A DNA stretch of 56,604 bases from an uncultured Burkholderiales bacterium (GTDB taxonomy: Bacteria > Pseudomonadota > Gammaproteobacteria > Burkholderiales > Burkholderiaceae_C): NCBI GenBank assembly GCA_937927685.1, contig CALBSC010000075.1:1-56604 (forward strand), read 5' to 3'. This document shows positions 17,334 through 25,101 of this stretch, piece after piece. Numbering within the stretch: position 1 is the first letter of the stretch; each line of letters starts with the position of its first letter. A program made the translations under genes and the position numbers. The notes beneath the pieces were generated by a model that made no database searches, was not told where the DNA came from, and saw only the letters and a program-made list of their open reading frames with translations.

Positions 17334-17765
17334 TCAGGCGATCGAACCGCCAGCAGCCTCGATGGCGGCCTTGGCACCTGCGGTGGCACCAATGCCGGTC
17401 AACTTGACGGCGCGGGAAATCTCGCCGGTCTTGATGACCTTGACCACGCGGGCGAGTTCACCCACCAGGCCAGCTTGCTTGAGTGCGAGCAGATCGACTT
17501 CACCCAGGCCCAGGTGATCCAGGGCTGACAGGGTGATCTCGGCGTTGTACTTCAGCAAGTGCGACTTGAAGCCACGCTTGGGCAGGCGACGCTGCAACGG
17601 CATTTGACCGCCCTCGAAGCCCACCTTGTGGTAACCGCCCGAACGGGACTTCTGACCCTTGTGGCCACGACCTGCGGTCTTGCCCAGGCCGGAGCCAATG
17701 CCACGACCGACGCGGCGCTTGGCGTGTTTCGCGCCCTCTGCGGGCTGGATATCGTTGAGTTTCAT
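17334..17765 (-). CDS. rplO: 50S ribosomal protein L15
   Basis: 143 residues. MKLNDIQPAEGAKHAKRRVG, GRGIGSGLGKTAGRGHKGQKSR and the conserved GFEGGQMPLQRRLPKRGF define uL15. The ATG at 17765 is preferred over a TTG two codons upstream because of the family start and AAAGG upstream. Between rpmD and secY, as in the standard spc order. Confidence 0.98.
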   Translation of the reverse strand: MKLNDIQPAEGAKHAKRRVGRGIGSGLGKTAGRGHKGQKSRSGGYHKVGFEGGQMPLQRRLPKRGFKSHLLKYNAEITLSALDHLGLGEVDLLALKQAGLVGELARVVKVIKTGEISRAVKLTGIGATAGAKAAIEAAGGSIA

Positions 17766-17774
17766 GTTCAACCT

Positions 17775-17957
17775 TTAGAGCACTTTGACCAGATAGCTGA
17801 TCTTGTTGATCATGCCGCGCACGGCCGGCGTGTCCTGCAGTTCGCTCACGCTGTTGAGGCGACGCAGGCCCAGGCCACGCACGGTGTCACGGTGCGATTG
17901 CTTGGTGCCGATCGGGCTACGGACGAGTTGGACTTTGATTTTGGCGGAGGTGGTCAT
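17775..17957 (-). CDS. rpmD: 50S ribosomal protein L30
   Basis: 60 residues, the normal length. KIKVQLVRSPIGTKQSHR and LGLRRLNSVSELQDTPAVRGM are diagnostic of uL30. The ATG at 17957 is chosen because the upstream in-frame extension is unlike the family, and GGGAG precedes it. Nine bases separate it from rplO. Confidence 0.97.
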   Translation of the reverse strand: MTTSAKIKVQLVRSPIGTKQSHRDTVRGLGLRRLNSVSELQDTPAVRGMINKISYLVKVL

Positions 17958-17970
17958 GTGAGCTCCCGGA

Positions 17971-18489
17971 TCAGGCGAAGATGTCTTCGACCGACTTGCC
18001 ACGCTTGGCCGCCACTTCGGACGGGGTGGTGGACTTGGTCAGCGCGTCAAGGGTGGCGCGCACCATGTTGTAGGGGTTGGACGAACCATGGCTCTTGGCC
18101 ACGATGTCGGTGATGCCCATCACTTCGAAAACCGCACGCATCGGGCCGCCAGCGATGATGCCGGTACCCTTGGGGGCCGGCGCCATCATCACGACAGCTG
18201 CGCCGTGGTGACCGGTCACGTTGTGATGGATCGTGCCGTTCTTGAGCGACACCTTGGTCATGTGACGACGGGCTTCTTCCATCGCCTTTTGCACAGCGAC
18301 CGGCACTTCCTTGGACTTGCCTTTGCCCATGCCGACGCGGCCATCGCCATCGCCCACCACGGTCAACGCTGCGAAGCCGAGAATACGACCGCCCTTGACC
18401 ACTTTGGTGACGCGGTTGACCGCAATCATCTTCTCGCGCATGCCGTCGTCGCGAGCGTCGTCTTGCACCTTAGCTTGAACTTTTGCCAT
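17971..18489 (-). CDS. rpsE: 30S ribosomal protein S5
   Basis: 172 residues. The dsRBD-like N-half has MIAVNRVTKVVKGGRILGF and ALTVVGDGDGRVGMGKGKS; the C-half has APKGTGIIAGGPMRAVFE and GSSNPYNMVRATLDAL. uS5 lines the mRNA entry channel and affects decoding accuracy. Between rplR and rpmD. Confidence 0.99.
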   Translation of the reverse strand: MAKVQAKVQDDARDDGMREKMIAVNRVTKVVKGGRILGFAALTVVGDGDGRVGMGKGKSKEVPVAVQKAMEEARRHMTKVSLKNGTIHHNVTGHHGAAVVMMAPAPKGTGIIAGGPMRAVFEVMGITDIVAKSHGSSNPYNMVRATLDALTKSTTPSEVAAKRGKSVEDIFA

Positions 18490-18506
18490 GTTAGTTTCCG
18501 ATCTGC

Positions 18507-18872
18507 TTAGAACTGCAAGCCCGCTTCACGCGCGGCTTCTGCCAGCGCCTTGATGCGACCGTGGTAGGCAAAGCCGGAGCGATCGAAGGCAACCTTCTCA
18601 ACGCCAGCAGCTTTGGCCTTCTCGGCAATGCGCTTGCCGATCAGCGTGGCGGCGGCAGCATTGCCACCTTTGCCAGTCGCGCCCAGGCTCTTGCGAACTT
18701 CGGCCTCGGCGGTGGATGCGGACGCCAGCACCTTGGCACCGTCGCCGGAAATCACGCTGGCGTAGATGTGCAGGTTGGTGCGGTTCACCGTCAGGCGTGC
18801 AACGCCCTGGGTCGCAATGCGGATGCGGGTCTGACGGGCCCGGCGAAGACGCTGCTCTTTCTTGGTCAACAT
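18507..18872 (-). CDS. rplR: 50S ribosomal protein L18
   Basis: 121 residues. KKEQRLRRARQTRIRI, RLTVNRTNLHIYASVI and the C-terminal AFDRSGFAYHGRIKALAEAA identify uL18, which binds 5S rRNA with L5. Between rplF and rpsE. Confidence 0.99.
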   Translation of the reverse strand: MLTKKEQRLRRARQTRIRIATQGVARLTVNRTNLHIYASVISGDGAKVLASASTAEAEVRKSLGATGKGGNAAAATLIGKRIAEKAKAAGVEKVAFDRSGFAYHGRIKALAEAAREAGLQF

Positions 18873-18883
18873 GTTGCAGCTCC

Positions 18884-19417
18884 TTATTTCTTCTTGGTCT
18901 CTTTGATCGTGATGCGCTCATCCGCATAACGGATGCCCTTGCCCTTGTAAGGCTCGGGAGGACGCACAGCACGGATCTCGGCGGCAATCTGGCCCACGCG
19001 CTGACGGTCAGCGCCCTTGATGATGATCTCGGTCGGGGCCGGGGTCTCGACCTTGATGCCGGCAGGCATGTCGATGTTGACCGGGTGTGAGTAACCCACG
19101 GCCAGGTTGAGCTTGGCACCCTGGGCCTGGGCCTTGTAACCCACGCCCACCAGGTTGAGCTTCTTCTCGAAGCCCTTGGTCACACCGACCACCATGTTAT
19201 TCACCAGCTGGCGCATCGTGCCGCTCATGGCATTGGCTTCACGGGATTCATTGGCCGGCACAAACGTGAGTTTGCCGGCGTCTTGCTGCACGGTCACCAG
19301 GCTGTTGGCAGCCACGGACAGGGTGCCGCCGGCGCCCTTGACGCTGATCTGATCGGCCTTGATGGACACGTCCACGCCTTGCGGGACGGTCACGGGCATT
19401 TTTCCTACTCGGGACAT
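18884..19417 (-). CDS. rplF: 50S ribosomal protein L6
   Basis: 177 residues. MSRVGKMPVTVPQGVDVSI and the C-terminal region from TEIIIKGADRQRVGQIAAEI through PPEPYKGKGIRY to the final IKETKKK identify uL6. The ATG at 19417 has AGGAGA upstream and fits the family; a longer frame to 19477 does not. Between rpsH and rplR. Confidence 0.99.
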   Translation of the reverse strand: MSRVGKMPVTVPQGVDVSIKADQISVKGAGGTLSVAANSLVTVQQDAGKLTFVPANESREANAMSGTMRQLVNNMVVGVTKGFEKKLNLVGVGYKAQAQGAKLNLAVGYSHPVNIDMPAGIKVETPAPTEIIIKGADRQRVGQIAAEIRAVRPPEPYKGKGIRYADERITIKETKKK

Positions 19418-19433
19418 GTCGTCTCTCCTGGGG

Positions 19434-19829
19434 TTATGCGACGTAGCACAGCACTTCGCCACCGACACCGGTAGCACGCGCCTTGCGGTCGGTCATCACA
19501 CCCTTGGGGGTGGTCACAATGGCCACGCCCAGTCCGTTCATGACCTGGGGGATGGCGTCATGGCCCTTGTACACGCGCAAGCCGGGGCGGCTGACGCGCT
19601 CGATACGCTCAATGACCGGACGGCCAGCGTAGTACTTGAGGGCGATTTCGAGCTCGGACTTGCCGGCGTCGGTCTTGACCTGGAAACCGTCGATGTAACC
19701 TTCGTCCTTCAGTACCTGGGCAATCGCCACTTTGACTTTGGAAGAGGGCACCGACACGGTGGGCTTGGCCACCATCTGCGCATTGCGGATGCGGGTCAGC
19801 AGGTCGGCGATGGGATCACTCATGCTCAT
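19434..19829 (-). CDS. rpsH: 30S ribosomal protein S8
   Basis: 131 residues. SDPIADLLTRIRNAQ, the RPGLRVYKG core and VMNGLGVAIVTTPKGVMTD are diagnostic of uS8, a primary 16S rRNA binder and, in E. coli, the spc-operon translational repressor. The outer ATG at 19829 has AGGAGT eight bases upstream. Between rpsN and rplF. Confidence 0.99.
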   Translation of the reverse strand: MSMSDPIADLLTRIRNAQMVAKPTVSVPSSKVKVAIAQVLKDEGYIDGFQVKTDAGKSELEIALKYYAGRPVIERIERVSRPGLRVYKGHDAIPQVMNGLGVAIVTTPKGVMTDRKARATGVGGEVLCYVA

Positions 19830-19849
19830 GTTGAATTACTCCTGCCTGA

Positions 19850-20155
19850 TTACCAGCTGGCCTTGGTGATGCCAGGGATGTTGCCTTCAAAGGCCAGTTC
19901 GCGCACCTTGGCACGACCCAGACCAAATTGGCGGAAGGTGCCACGCGGACGACCCGTGATCTCGCAGCGGTTGCGCTGGCGAGTGGGGTTGGCGTTGCGG
20001 GGAAGCTTTTGCAGGCCCAGGCGGGCGGCTGCGCGCTCTTCGTCGCTACGCTTGGCGTCATTGGCGATGGCTTTCAGTTCCGCGTGTTTCTTCGCGTACT
20101 TGGCCACCAGTTTTTCTCGCTTGAGCTCGCGCTCGATCAAAGCTACTTTAGCCAC
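19850..20155 (-). CDS. rpsN: 30S ribosomal protein S14 (GTG start, zinc-free form)
   Basis: 101 residues, the long uS14 form: the C-x2-C zinc pairs of the short form are missing, and RNRCEITGRPRGTFRQFGL is present. The family N-terminus (MAKVALIERELKREKL) places the start at a GTG at 20155, with GAGGTGG upstream; an upstream in-frame start would overlap rplE. Between rplE and rpsH. Confidence 0.97.
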   Translation of the reverse strand: MAKVALIERELKREKLVAKYAKKHAELKAIANDAKRSDEERAAARLGLQKLPRNANPTRQRNRCEITGRPRGTFRQFGLGRAKVRELAFEGNIPGITKASW

Positions 20156-20163
20156 GTGCCACC

Positions 20164-20703
20164 TCAGTTCTTGAACGGGAAACGGAAGCCAGCGAGCAGT
20201 GCCTTGCACTCTTCGTCCGACTTGGCCGTCGTGGTGATGCTGATGTTGAGACCGCGCAAGGCATCGACCTTGTCATATTCGATCTCGGGGAAGATGATCT
20301 GTTCTTTGACACCGATGTTGTAGTTGCCACGGCCGTCAAATGAGCGGCCGGAGATACCACGGAAGTCGCGCACGCGGGGCAGTGCGACGGTGACAAAGCG
20401 ATCGAGGAATTCGTACATCTGCACGCCACGCAGGGTGACCATGCAGCCAATGGCCTGGCCTTCGCGGATCTTGAAACCGGCGATGGCCTTCTTGGCCTTG
20501 GTAACCACAGGCTTTTGCCCGGCAATCTTGGTCAGGTCGCCCACGGCGTTGTCCATGACCTTCTTGTCAGCCACGGCCTCGCTCACGCCCATGTTGAGGG
20601 TGATCTTGGTCAGACGCGGCACTTGCATCGGCGACTTGTAGCCGAACTTGGCGGTCAACTCGGGGACCACCTTCTCACGGTAATGTTGTTGCAGTCGTGC
20701 CAT
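20164..20703 (-). CDS. rplE: 50S ribosomal protein L5
   Basis: 179 residues. ARLQQHYREKVVPELTAKFGY, KITLNMGVSEAVADKK and the C-terminal FPEIEYDKVDALRGLNI identify uL5, binding 5S rRNA and P-site tRNA. Between rplX and rpsN. Confidence 0.99.
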   Translation of the reverse strand: MARLQQHYREKVVPELTAKFGYKSPMQVPRLTKITLNMGVSEAVADKKVMDNAVGDLTKIAGQKPVVTKAKKAIAGFKIREGQAIGCMVTLRGVQMYEFLDRFVTVALPRVRDFRGISGRSFDGRGNYNIGVKEQIIFPEIEYDKVDALRGLNISITTTAKSDEECKALLAGFRFPFKN

Positions 20704-20705
20704 GG

Positions 20706-21026
20706 TTATGCCACCTTGATTTCTTCGCCGCTGGACTTGAAGACGCGGACTTTCTTGCCATCGGCCAGCACCTTGATGCCCACGCGATCGGCCTTACCCG
20801 AGGTCGCGTTGTAAATGGCCACGTTGGACTGGTGAATCGGCATGGACTTCTCGACGATACCGCCGGTCGTACCAGCCATGGGGTTGGGCTTGGTGTGCTT
20901 CTTGACGATGTTGATGCCCTCGACCACCACGTGGTCGTCGTCTTTGCGAAGCGTCACAACGCCGCGCTTGCCTTTGTCACGGCCAGCCAGCACGATGATC
21001 TGGTCGCCTTTGCGAATCTTGTTCAT
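20706..21026 (-). CDS. rplX: 50S ribosomal protein L24
   Basis: 106 residues. The N-terminal KOW motif (KIRKGDQIIVLAGRDKGKRG) and GINIVKKHTKPNPMAG identify uL24, an early assembly protein near the exit tunnel. Two bases separate it from rplE. Confidence 0.99.
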   Translation of the reverse strand: MNKIRKGDQIIVLAGRDKGKRGVVTLRKDDDHVVVEGINIVKKHTKPNPMAGTTGGIVEKSMPIHQSNVAIYNATSGKADRVGIKVLADGKKVRVFKSSGEEIKVA

Positions 21027-21038
21027 GGTCGCGAGTCC

Positions 21039-21407
21039 TTACAGCACTTCGGGGGCCAGGGACACGATCTTCATGAAGCGCTCGTTACGCAGTTCACGCG
21101 TGACGGGCCCGAAGATGCGGGTGCCGATGGGCTCCAGCTTGTTGTTGAGCAGAACGGCAGCATTGCCGTCAAACTTGACGAGGGAGCCATCGCCACGGCG
21201 AATGCCTTTGGCAGTGCGAACCACCACAGCGCTGTAGATCTCGCCTTTTTTGACGCGACCGCGCGGTGCTGCTTCCTTGATGCTCACCTTGATGATGTCG
21301 CCCACGCTCGCATAGCGACGCTTGGATCCGCCGAGCACCTTGATGCACAAAACGGACTTCGCGCCGGTGTTGTCGGCGACCTCTAACCGAGATTCAGTCT
21401 GGATCAT
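21039..21407 (-). CDS. rplN: 50S ribosomal protein L14
   Basis: 122 residues, the exact family length. MIQTESRLEVADNTGAKSV, VGDIIKVSIKEAAPRGRVKKG and the ending RNERFMKIVSLAPEVL identify uL14. The ATG at 21407 is chosen over one five codons upstream by family alignment. It is the first gene of the spc block here; rpsQ, rpmC and the rest of the S10 block, often directly upstream, are absent, so a dedicated promoter is required. Confidence 0.98.
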   Translation of the reverse strand: MIQTESRLEVADNTGAKSVLCIKVLGGSKRRYASVGDIIKVSIKEAAPRGRVKKGEIYSAVVVRTAKGIRRGDGSLVKFDGNAAVLLNNKLEPIGTRIFGPVTRELRNERFMKIVSLAPEVL

Positions 21408-21903
21408 TTCAATAGTTCCCAACTTGTATCGGCGTGGCGCACAAGGAAGCCCTGCCGATCAGTCTTGGTCCCGTCAGTTGCACCCACGAACCACTCGCAG
21501 GCACACCCGTTTGGGGATGAATAGCTCCCGCCTTTTTGGGCGAGAACCTAAGATTATGCCACGTTTTGAAAGAGGCCCGCAAGCCCCGCCCACAAGTCTT
21601 CCACCGCGCAGCCCAGACAGCGTGGCGAACCATCGAAAACCGGCCATTGTGAATTCTAAAGAATTATTTTACAGCCCGGGTATCGTGGCCCAGGGCCAAC
21701 AGGCACACGTGCGCCGGGGCACAAGCCCTTTGTTGTGGCACGCACACCGCAGCGTCTCATGGGGCACGCGCGGTCACCGATCCCAGGTCTTGAAGGACAA
21801 TCGGGGCTCGAGCGCAAGCGTCCAGATATCTGGCCCGTCCTCGACGAGCGTCACAGCCCCCTGGCTGAAGGCGACTCCCACAGCACAAGGATTCATCCCT
21901 TCC
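21408..21903. other. 496-bp divergent intergenic region between rplN and proC
   Basis: No convincing gene, tRNA or terminator is seen. On the rplN side it carries a candidate promoter (21553-21582) and an AT-poor leader of about 140 nt. At 21652-21665 there is a perfect AATTCT-AA-AGAATT palindrome in an AT-rich patch. The proC side has a weak AAGGA 13 bases before the ATG. Frames crossing it have no family resemblance. Confidence 0.5.
21553..21582 (-). promoter_or_regulatory. Candidate sigma-70 promoter of the spc/alpha operon
   Basis: On the minus strand TTGCGG (21577-21582) and CATAAT (21553-21558) are separated by 18 bases. The -10 matches the consensus in five of six positions and the -35 in three. 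It would give an rplN leader of about 140 nt. Assigned mainly because the operon needs a promoter here. Confidence 0.4.
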
Positions 21904-22713
21904 ATGCAGCACATTGCATTCATCGGCGGCGGCAACATGGCCAGCGCGCTCATTGGCGGTTTGCGCCGCCAAGGCTTGCCCGCAGACCATATCCATGTCG
22001 TGGAGCCCTTTGCCCCGACCCGTCAACAGTTGCTCACGGACCATGGTGTACAGGCCCAGGAAACGCCCGACGCCAGCCTGGGTCAGGCCCGGCTGGTTGT
22101 GTGGGCAGTCAAGCCGCAGGTCTTCAAAGAGGCCGCTGAGCCAGCCGCCCCCTTCATCCAGAACGCCTTGCATTTGTCGGTGGCAGCCGGCATCCTGACG
22201 GACAGCATCGCGGCATGGCTGCACACCGAGCGTGTGGTGCGGGCCATGCCCAACACACCGGCCTTGATCGGCCAGGGCCAGACTGGCTTGTACGCACGTC
22301 CGGGCGTGAGCCCAGAAGACCGGCTCCTCATTGAGCAGGTGATGTCCGGCACGGGCCAGTACCTGTGGGTGCCGCAGGAGTCGCAGCTGGACGCCGTGAC
22401 GGCCATCTCCGGCTCGGGTCCTGCTTATGTCTTTTATTTCATCGAAGCGATGAGCCGCGCCGCCGAGCAGATGGGCCTGAGCGCCGAGCAAGCCAGGCAG
22501 TTGTCCATCGGCACCTTCTGCGGCGCCGCCGAACTGGCTCGCCGCAGCACCGATTCACCCGCCACCCTGCGCGAGCGCGTCACCTCCAAAGGCGGCACCA
22601 CCTATGCAGCCCTGACAGCCATGGATGCGTCCCGGGTGGCCGAGCATTTTGAAGAGGCGATGGAGGCAGCCCGGCTGCGAGCTGCAGAACTGGGCAAGGC
22701 CTTCGGCCATTGA
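21904..22713 (+). CDS. proC: Pyrroline-5-carboxylate reductase
   Basis: 269 residues. The Rossmann start MQHIAFIGGGNMASALIGG, RVVRAMPNTPALIGQG, ITAISGSGPAYVF-like TAISGSGPAYVFYFIEAM, and the C-terminal VTSKGGTTYAALTAM are family signatures. It reduces pyrroline-5-carboxylate with NAD(P)H in the last step of proline synthesis in the cytoplasm. The ATG at 21904 matches the family start. The earlier pathway enzyme ProA is encoded at 38.4-39.7 kb in this window, not adjacent. Confidence 0.97.
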   Translation: MQHIAFIGGGNMASALIGGLRRQGLPADHIHVVEPFAPTRQQLLTDHGVQAQETPDASLGQARLVVWAVKPQVFKEAAEPAAPFIQNALHLSVAAGILTDSIAAWLHTERVVRAMPNTPALIGQGQTGLYARPGVSPEDRLLIEQVMSGTGQYLWVPQESQLDAVTAISGSGPAYVFYFIEAMSRAAEQMGLSAEQARQLSIGTFCGAAELARRSTDSPATLRERVTSKGGTTYAALTAMDASRVAEHFEEAMEAARLRAAELGKAFGH

Positions 22714-22820
22714 AACGCACACGACCGCGCTCCCGTGGGTTGCGCTTGACATAGATTTACCAATGGGCGGGGCATCGGTGCGAGAATGATCGTGTTGTTT
22801 TTTTCTTGACACACTTTCCC

Positions 22821-23084
22821 ATGACCCGACTGATTGCTTCCCTGCTGGCTGGCGCCGGCCTCGTGCTGTCCCTGTCCGTTGCCGCCCAAACCACCGTGAC
22901 CACCCCGGTCATCCCGGCGGTGGCCCCTGCCGTGGCGCCTGCCGCCCCGGCCGCGCCTGTGGTGGCCGCCCCCGCCGCGCCCGCGCCCGCGCCCAAAGCC
23001 GATCCGGCCCCTGCGCCCAAGGCCGATAAAAAAGCCAAGAAGCTGAAAAACAAAAAGAAAAAGAGCAAGAAGTCCAAGGCCTGA
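22821..23084 (+). CDS. Small secreted Ala/Pro-rich protein with a poly-lysine tail
   Basis: 87 residues, not recognised as a named family. A Sec signal peptide (MTRLIASLLAGAGLVLSLS, cleavage probably after VAAQ) is followed by a low-complexity Pro/Ala/Val segment (about residues 25-65) and a tail in which Lys makes up most of the last 22 residues. Such a chain would be disordered and strongly cationic in the periplasm or outside; it could bind DNA, LPS or cell wall, but no function is proven. A protein with the same architecture is encoded at 53920-54168. It ends in a GC-rich hairpin. Confidence 0.6.
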   Translation: MTRLIASLLAGAGLVLSLSVAAQTTVTTPVIPAVAPAVAPAAPAAPVVAAPAAPAPAPKADPAPAPKADKKAKKLKNKKKKSKKSKA

Positions 23085-23099
23085 ACGCCGGATTTCCAC

Positions 23100-23136
23100 G
23101 GTCCGGGACTGCGCGCTCAGGTGCGCGCCCTGGACC
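23100..23136. terminator. GC-rich hairpin between convergent genes, possible terminator
   Basis: GGTCC (23100-23104) pairs with GGACC (23132-23136) and the inner GCGCGC (23111-23116) with GCGCGC (23123-23128), leaving a six-base loop. No U-tract follows on either strand, so it may be a Rho-assisted terminator or mRNA-stabilising stem between the small gene and ubiA. Confidence 0.4.
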
Positions 23137-23158
23137 GGCGTCCCCGGTCGCTTCGGGA

Positions 23159-24049
23159 TCAGCGTCCGAGTGCGTAACCGGCCACGATGCCAGCAAAGAC
23201 CGTGGCACCGAGCCAATGGTTGAGGCGAAAGGCCAGAAAACAGGCCTCACGTTGCCGACCCCGAATCAAACGCACATGCCACCAGGCCTGCAATGCTGCC
23301 GCCCACAGGCCCAGCATGAACGGCCACCCCAGCTGTTGGCCCCGCAGCAAACCCCACCATGAGAGCAGGTACGCCACGTAAAAAACGGCCACCGCCCGCA
23401 CATCGTGCTGCCCCAGCGTGATCGCGGAGGTCTTCATGCCGATGCGCAGATCGTCATCGCGATCCACCATGGCGTACTCGGTGTCGTAGGCGAGCACCCA
23501 GCACAGGTTACCCAGCAACATCGCCCAGGCCAGCCATGGGGCGGATGACACCATGCCCGCCCAGCTGAGTTCGCCACCCCGCAGGGCGGAAAACGCCATG
23601 GGAATGCCAAAGCTGAAGGCCAACCCCAACACCGCTTGCGGCATGGACACGTGGCGCTTCGCGTAGGGGTACAACACCGTCACGCACAAGCCCACCACCG
23701 ACCATGCGATGGTGGTGGGGTTGGTGGTGAGCACCAGGCCAAAGGCCAGCCCGGCGAGGACTGCGCCCAGCCACAAGGCTTCCTTCACCGACACGGCGCC
23801 GCTGGTCACCGGCCGCTGCGCCGTGCGCTTGACGTGGCGGTCGAAATCGCGATCGGCCACATCGTTGACGCAGCACCCGGCGCTGCGCATGAGGATGGTG
23901 CCCAGCACAAACACGCCCAGCAGGTGCCAGCCGGGCCAACCCTGGGCGGCCACCCACAGGGCGGAGAGCGTGGGCCACAGCAGCAGCAGCCACCCCGCCG
24001 GCCGGTTCCAGCGAATCAGGTCCAGGTACAGCGCCAGCCGTTGTCGCAT
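23159..24049 (-). CDS. ubiA: 4-hydroxybenzoate octaprenyltransferase UbiA
   Basis: 296 residues, several membrane helices. DLIRWNRPAGWLLLLWPTL and the first Asp-rich motif NDVADRDFDRHVKRTAQRP bind prenyl diphosphate-Mg; the second is DTEYAMVDRDDDLRIGMKT. It prenylates 4-hydroxybenzoate in the inner membrane in ubiquinone synthesis. Start is the ATG at 24049 (a GTG lies just before it) with AGGGGG upstream. It is downstream of oxyR on the same strand, 26 bases away, so the two may share a transcript. Confidence 0.95.
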   Translation of the reverse strand: MRQRLALYLDLIRWNRPAGWLLLLWPTLSALWVAAQGWPGWHLLGVFVLGTILMRSAGCCVNDVADRDFDRHVKRTAQRPVTSGAVSVKEALWLGAVLAGLAFGLVLTTNPTTIAWSVVGLCVTVLYPYAKRHVSMPQAVLGLAFSFGIPMAFSALRGGELSWAGMVSSAPWLAWAMLLGNLCWVLAYDTEYAMVDRDDDLRIGMKTSAITLGQHDVRAVAVFYVAYLLSWWGLLRGQQLGWPFMLGLWAAALQAWWHVRLIRGRQREACFLAFRLNHWLGATVFAGIVAGYALGR

Positions 24050-24075
24050 CACATCACCCCCTGTGGCATGGCACG

Positions 24076-25044
24076 TCAGGACAGGCGCGCCACGCCCGGC
24101 AGCTCGCAGGCGTAGACGGCATTGCGCAGCGCAGCGATGGCCTCATAGCGTGTGAAGCTGCGACGCCAGGCCAGCAGCACGCGGCGCATGGGCGGACGAC
24201 CGTCCTCATCGACCACCGGCAAATAGCGCACATGGGTCTCGACCACCGCACGCCGACGCCCTTTGGCGGGCGTGAGCAAGGCCTCGCCGGGCACACTCAG
24301 GCGGGGCACCAGGGTCACGCCCATGCCAGCGGCCACCATGTGCTTGATGGTCTCCAGTGACGAGCCCTCAAAGCTGCGCCGAATGCCTTCGGCGTTGCTG
24401 GCAAAGCGGGCAAACTCCGGACACACCTCGAGCACGTGGTCGCGAAAGCAATGTCCCGTGCCCAAGAGCAGCATGGTCTCGGCCTTGAGCTCCTGGGCGG
24501 GGATGCTGTCACGCTGTGCCAGCGGATGCTGGCTGGGCACCGCTGCCATGAAGGGCTCGTCATACAGCGGGGCCGTGGCGAGTCCGGCGTCAGGAAACGG
24601 CTCGGCCAGGATGGCGCAGTCAATCTCGCCGGTGCGCAGCATCTCGAGCAGCTTGACGGTGAAGTTCTCTTGCAGCATCAAGGGCATCTGGGGCGCCTGG
24701 TTGATGACCTGCCGCACCAGGTCCGGCAGCAGATAGGGACCGATGGTGTAGATCACCCCCAGACGCAAGGGGCCCGCCAGCGGATCCTTGCCCCGCTTGG
24801 CAATCTCCTTGATGCCGGCTGCCTGCTCCAGCACGCTTTGCGCCTGCCGCACAATTTCGCCGCCCAGGGCGGTGAGGGAGATTTCATTGGCGCTGCGCTC
24901 GAACAATTTGACCTCGAGCTCTTCCTCGAGTTTCTTGATGGCCACCGAGAGCGTGGGCTGCGACACATGACAGGCCTCCGCGGCGCGACCAAAATGGCGC
25001 TCGCGGGCCACAGCGACGATGTATTTGAGCTCGGTGAGGGTCAT
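24076..25044 (-). CDS. oxyR: Hydrogen peroxide-sensing LysR-type regulator OxyR
   Basis: 322 residues. The N-terminal LysR HTH is HFGRAAEACHVSQPTLSVAI. The effector domain carries GTGHCFRDHVLEVC, in which the two cysteines fall at residues 199 and 208, exactly the numbering of the redox pair of E. coli OxyR that forms a disulfide on H2O2. It therefore very likely activates peroxide defence genes. recG lies 57 bases upstream and ubiA downstream, all on the minus strand; this recG-oxyR-ubiA order is familiar in Burkholderiales. Confidence 0.95.
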   Translation of the reverse strand: MTLTELKYIVAVARERHFGRAAEACHVSQPTLSVAIKKLEEELEVKLFERSANEISLTALGGEIVRQAQSVLEQAAGIKEIAKRGKDPLAGPLRLGVIYTIGPYLLPDLVRQVINQAPQMPLMLQENFTVKLLEMLRTGEIDCAILAEPFPDAGLATAPLYDEPFMAAVPSQHPLAQRDSIPAQELKAETMLLLGTGHCFRDHVLEVCPEFARFASNAEGIRRSFEGSSLETIKHMVAAGMGVTLVPRLSVPGEALLTPAKGRRRAVVETHVRYLPVVDEDGRPPMRRVLLAWRRSFTRYEAIAALRNAVYACELPGVARLS

Positions 25045-25101
25045 GCGGTCAGCGTTGTACAGGGCATGGGGCTGGGCACCAGGTCGGTGAGGTAACCCAC
25101 A

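Noticed and set aside
22746..22751. TTGACA as -35 of the small secreted protein gene
   Set aside because: No acceptable -10 hexamer at 16-18 bases.
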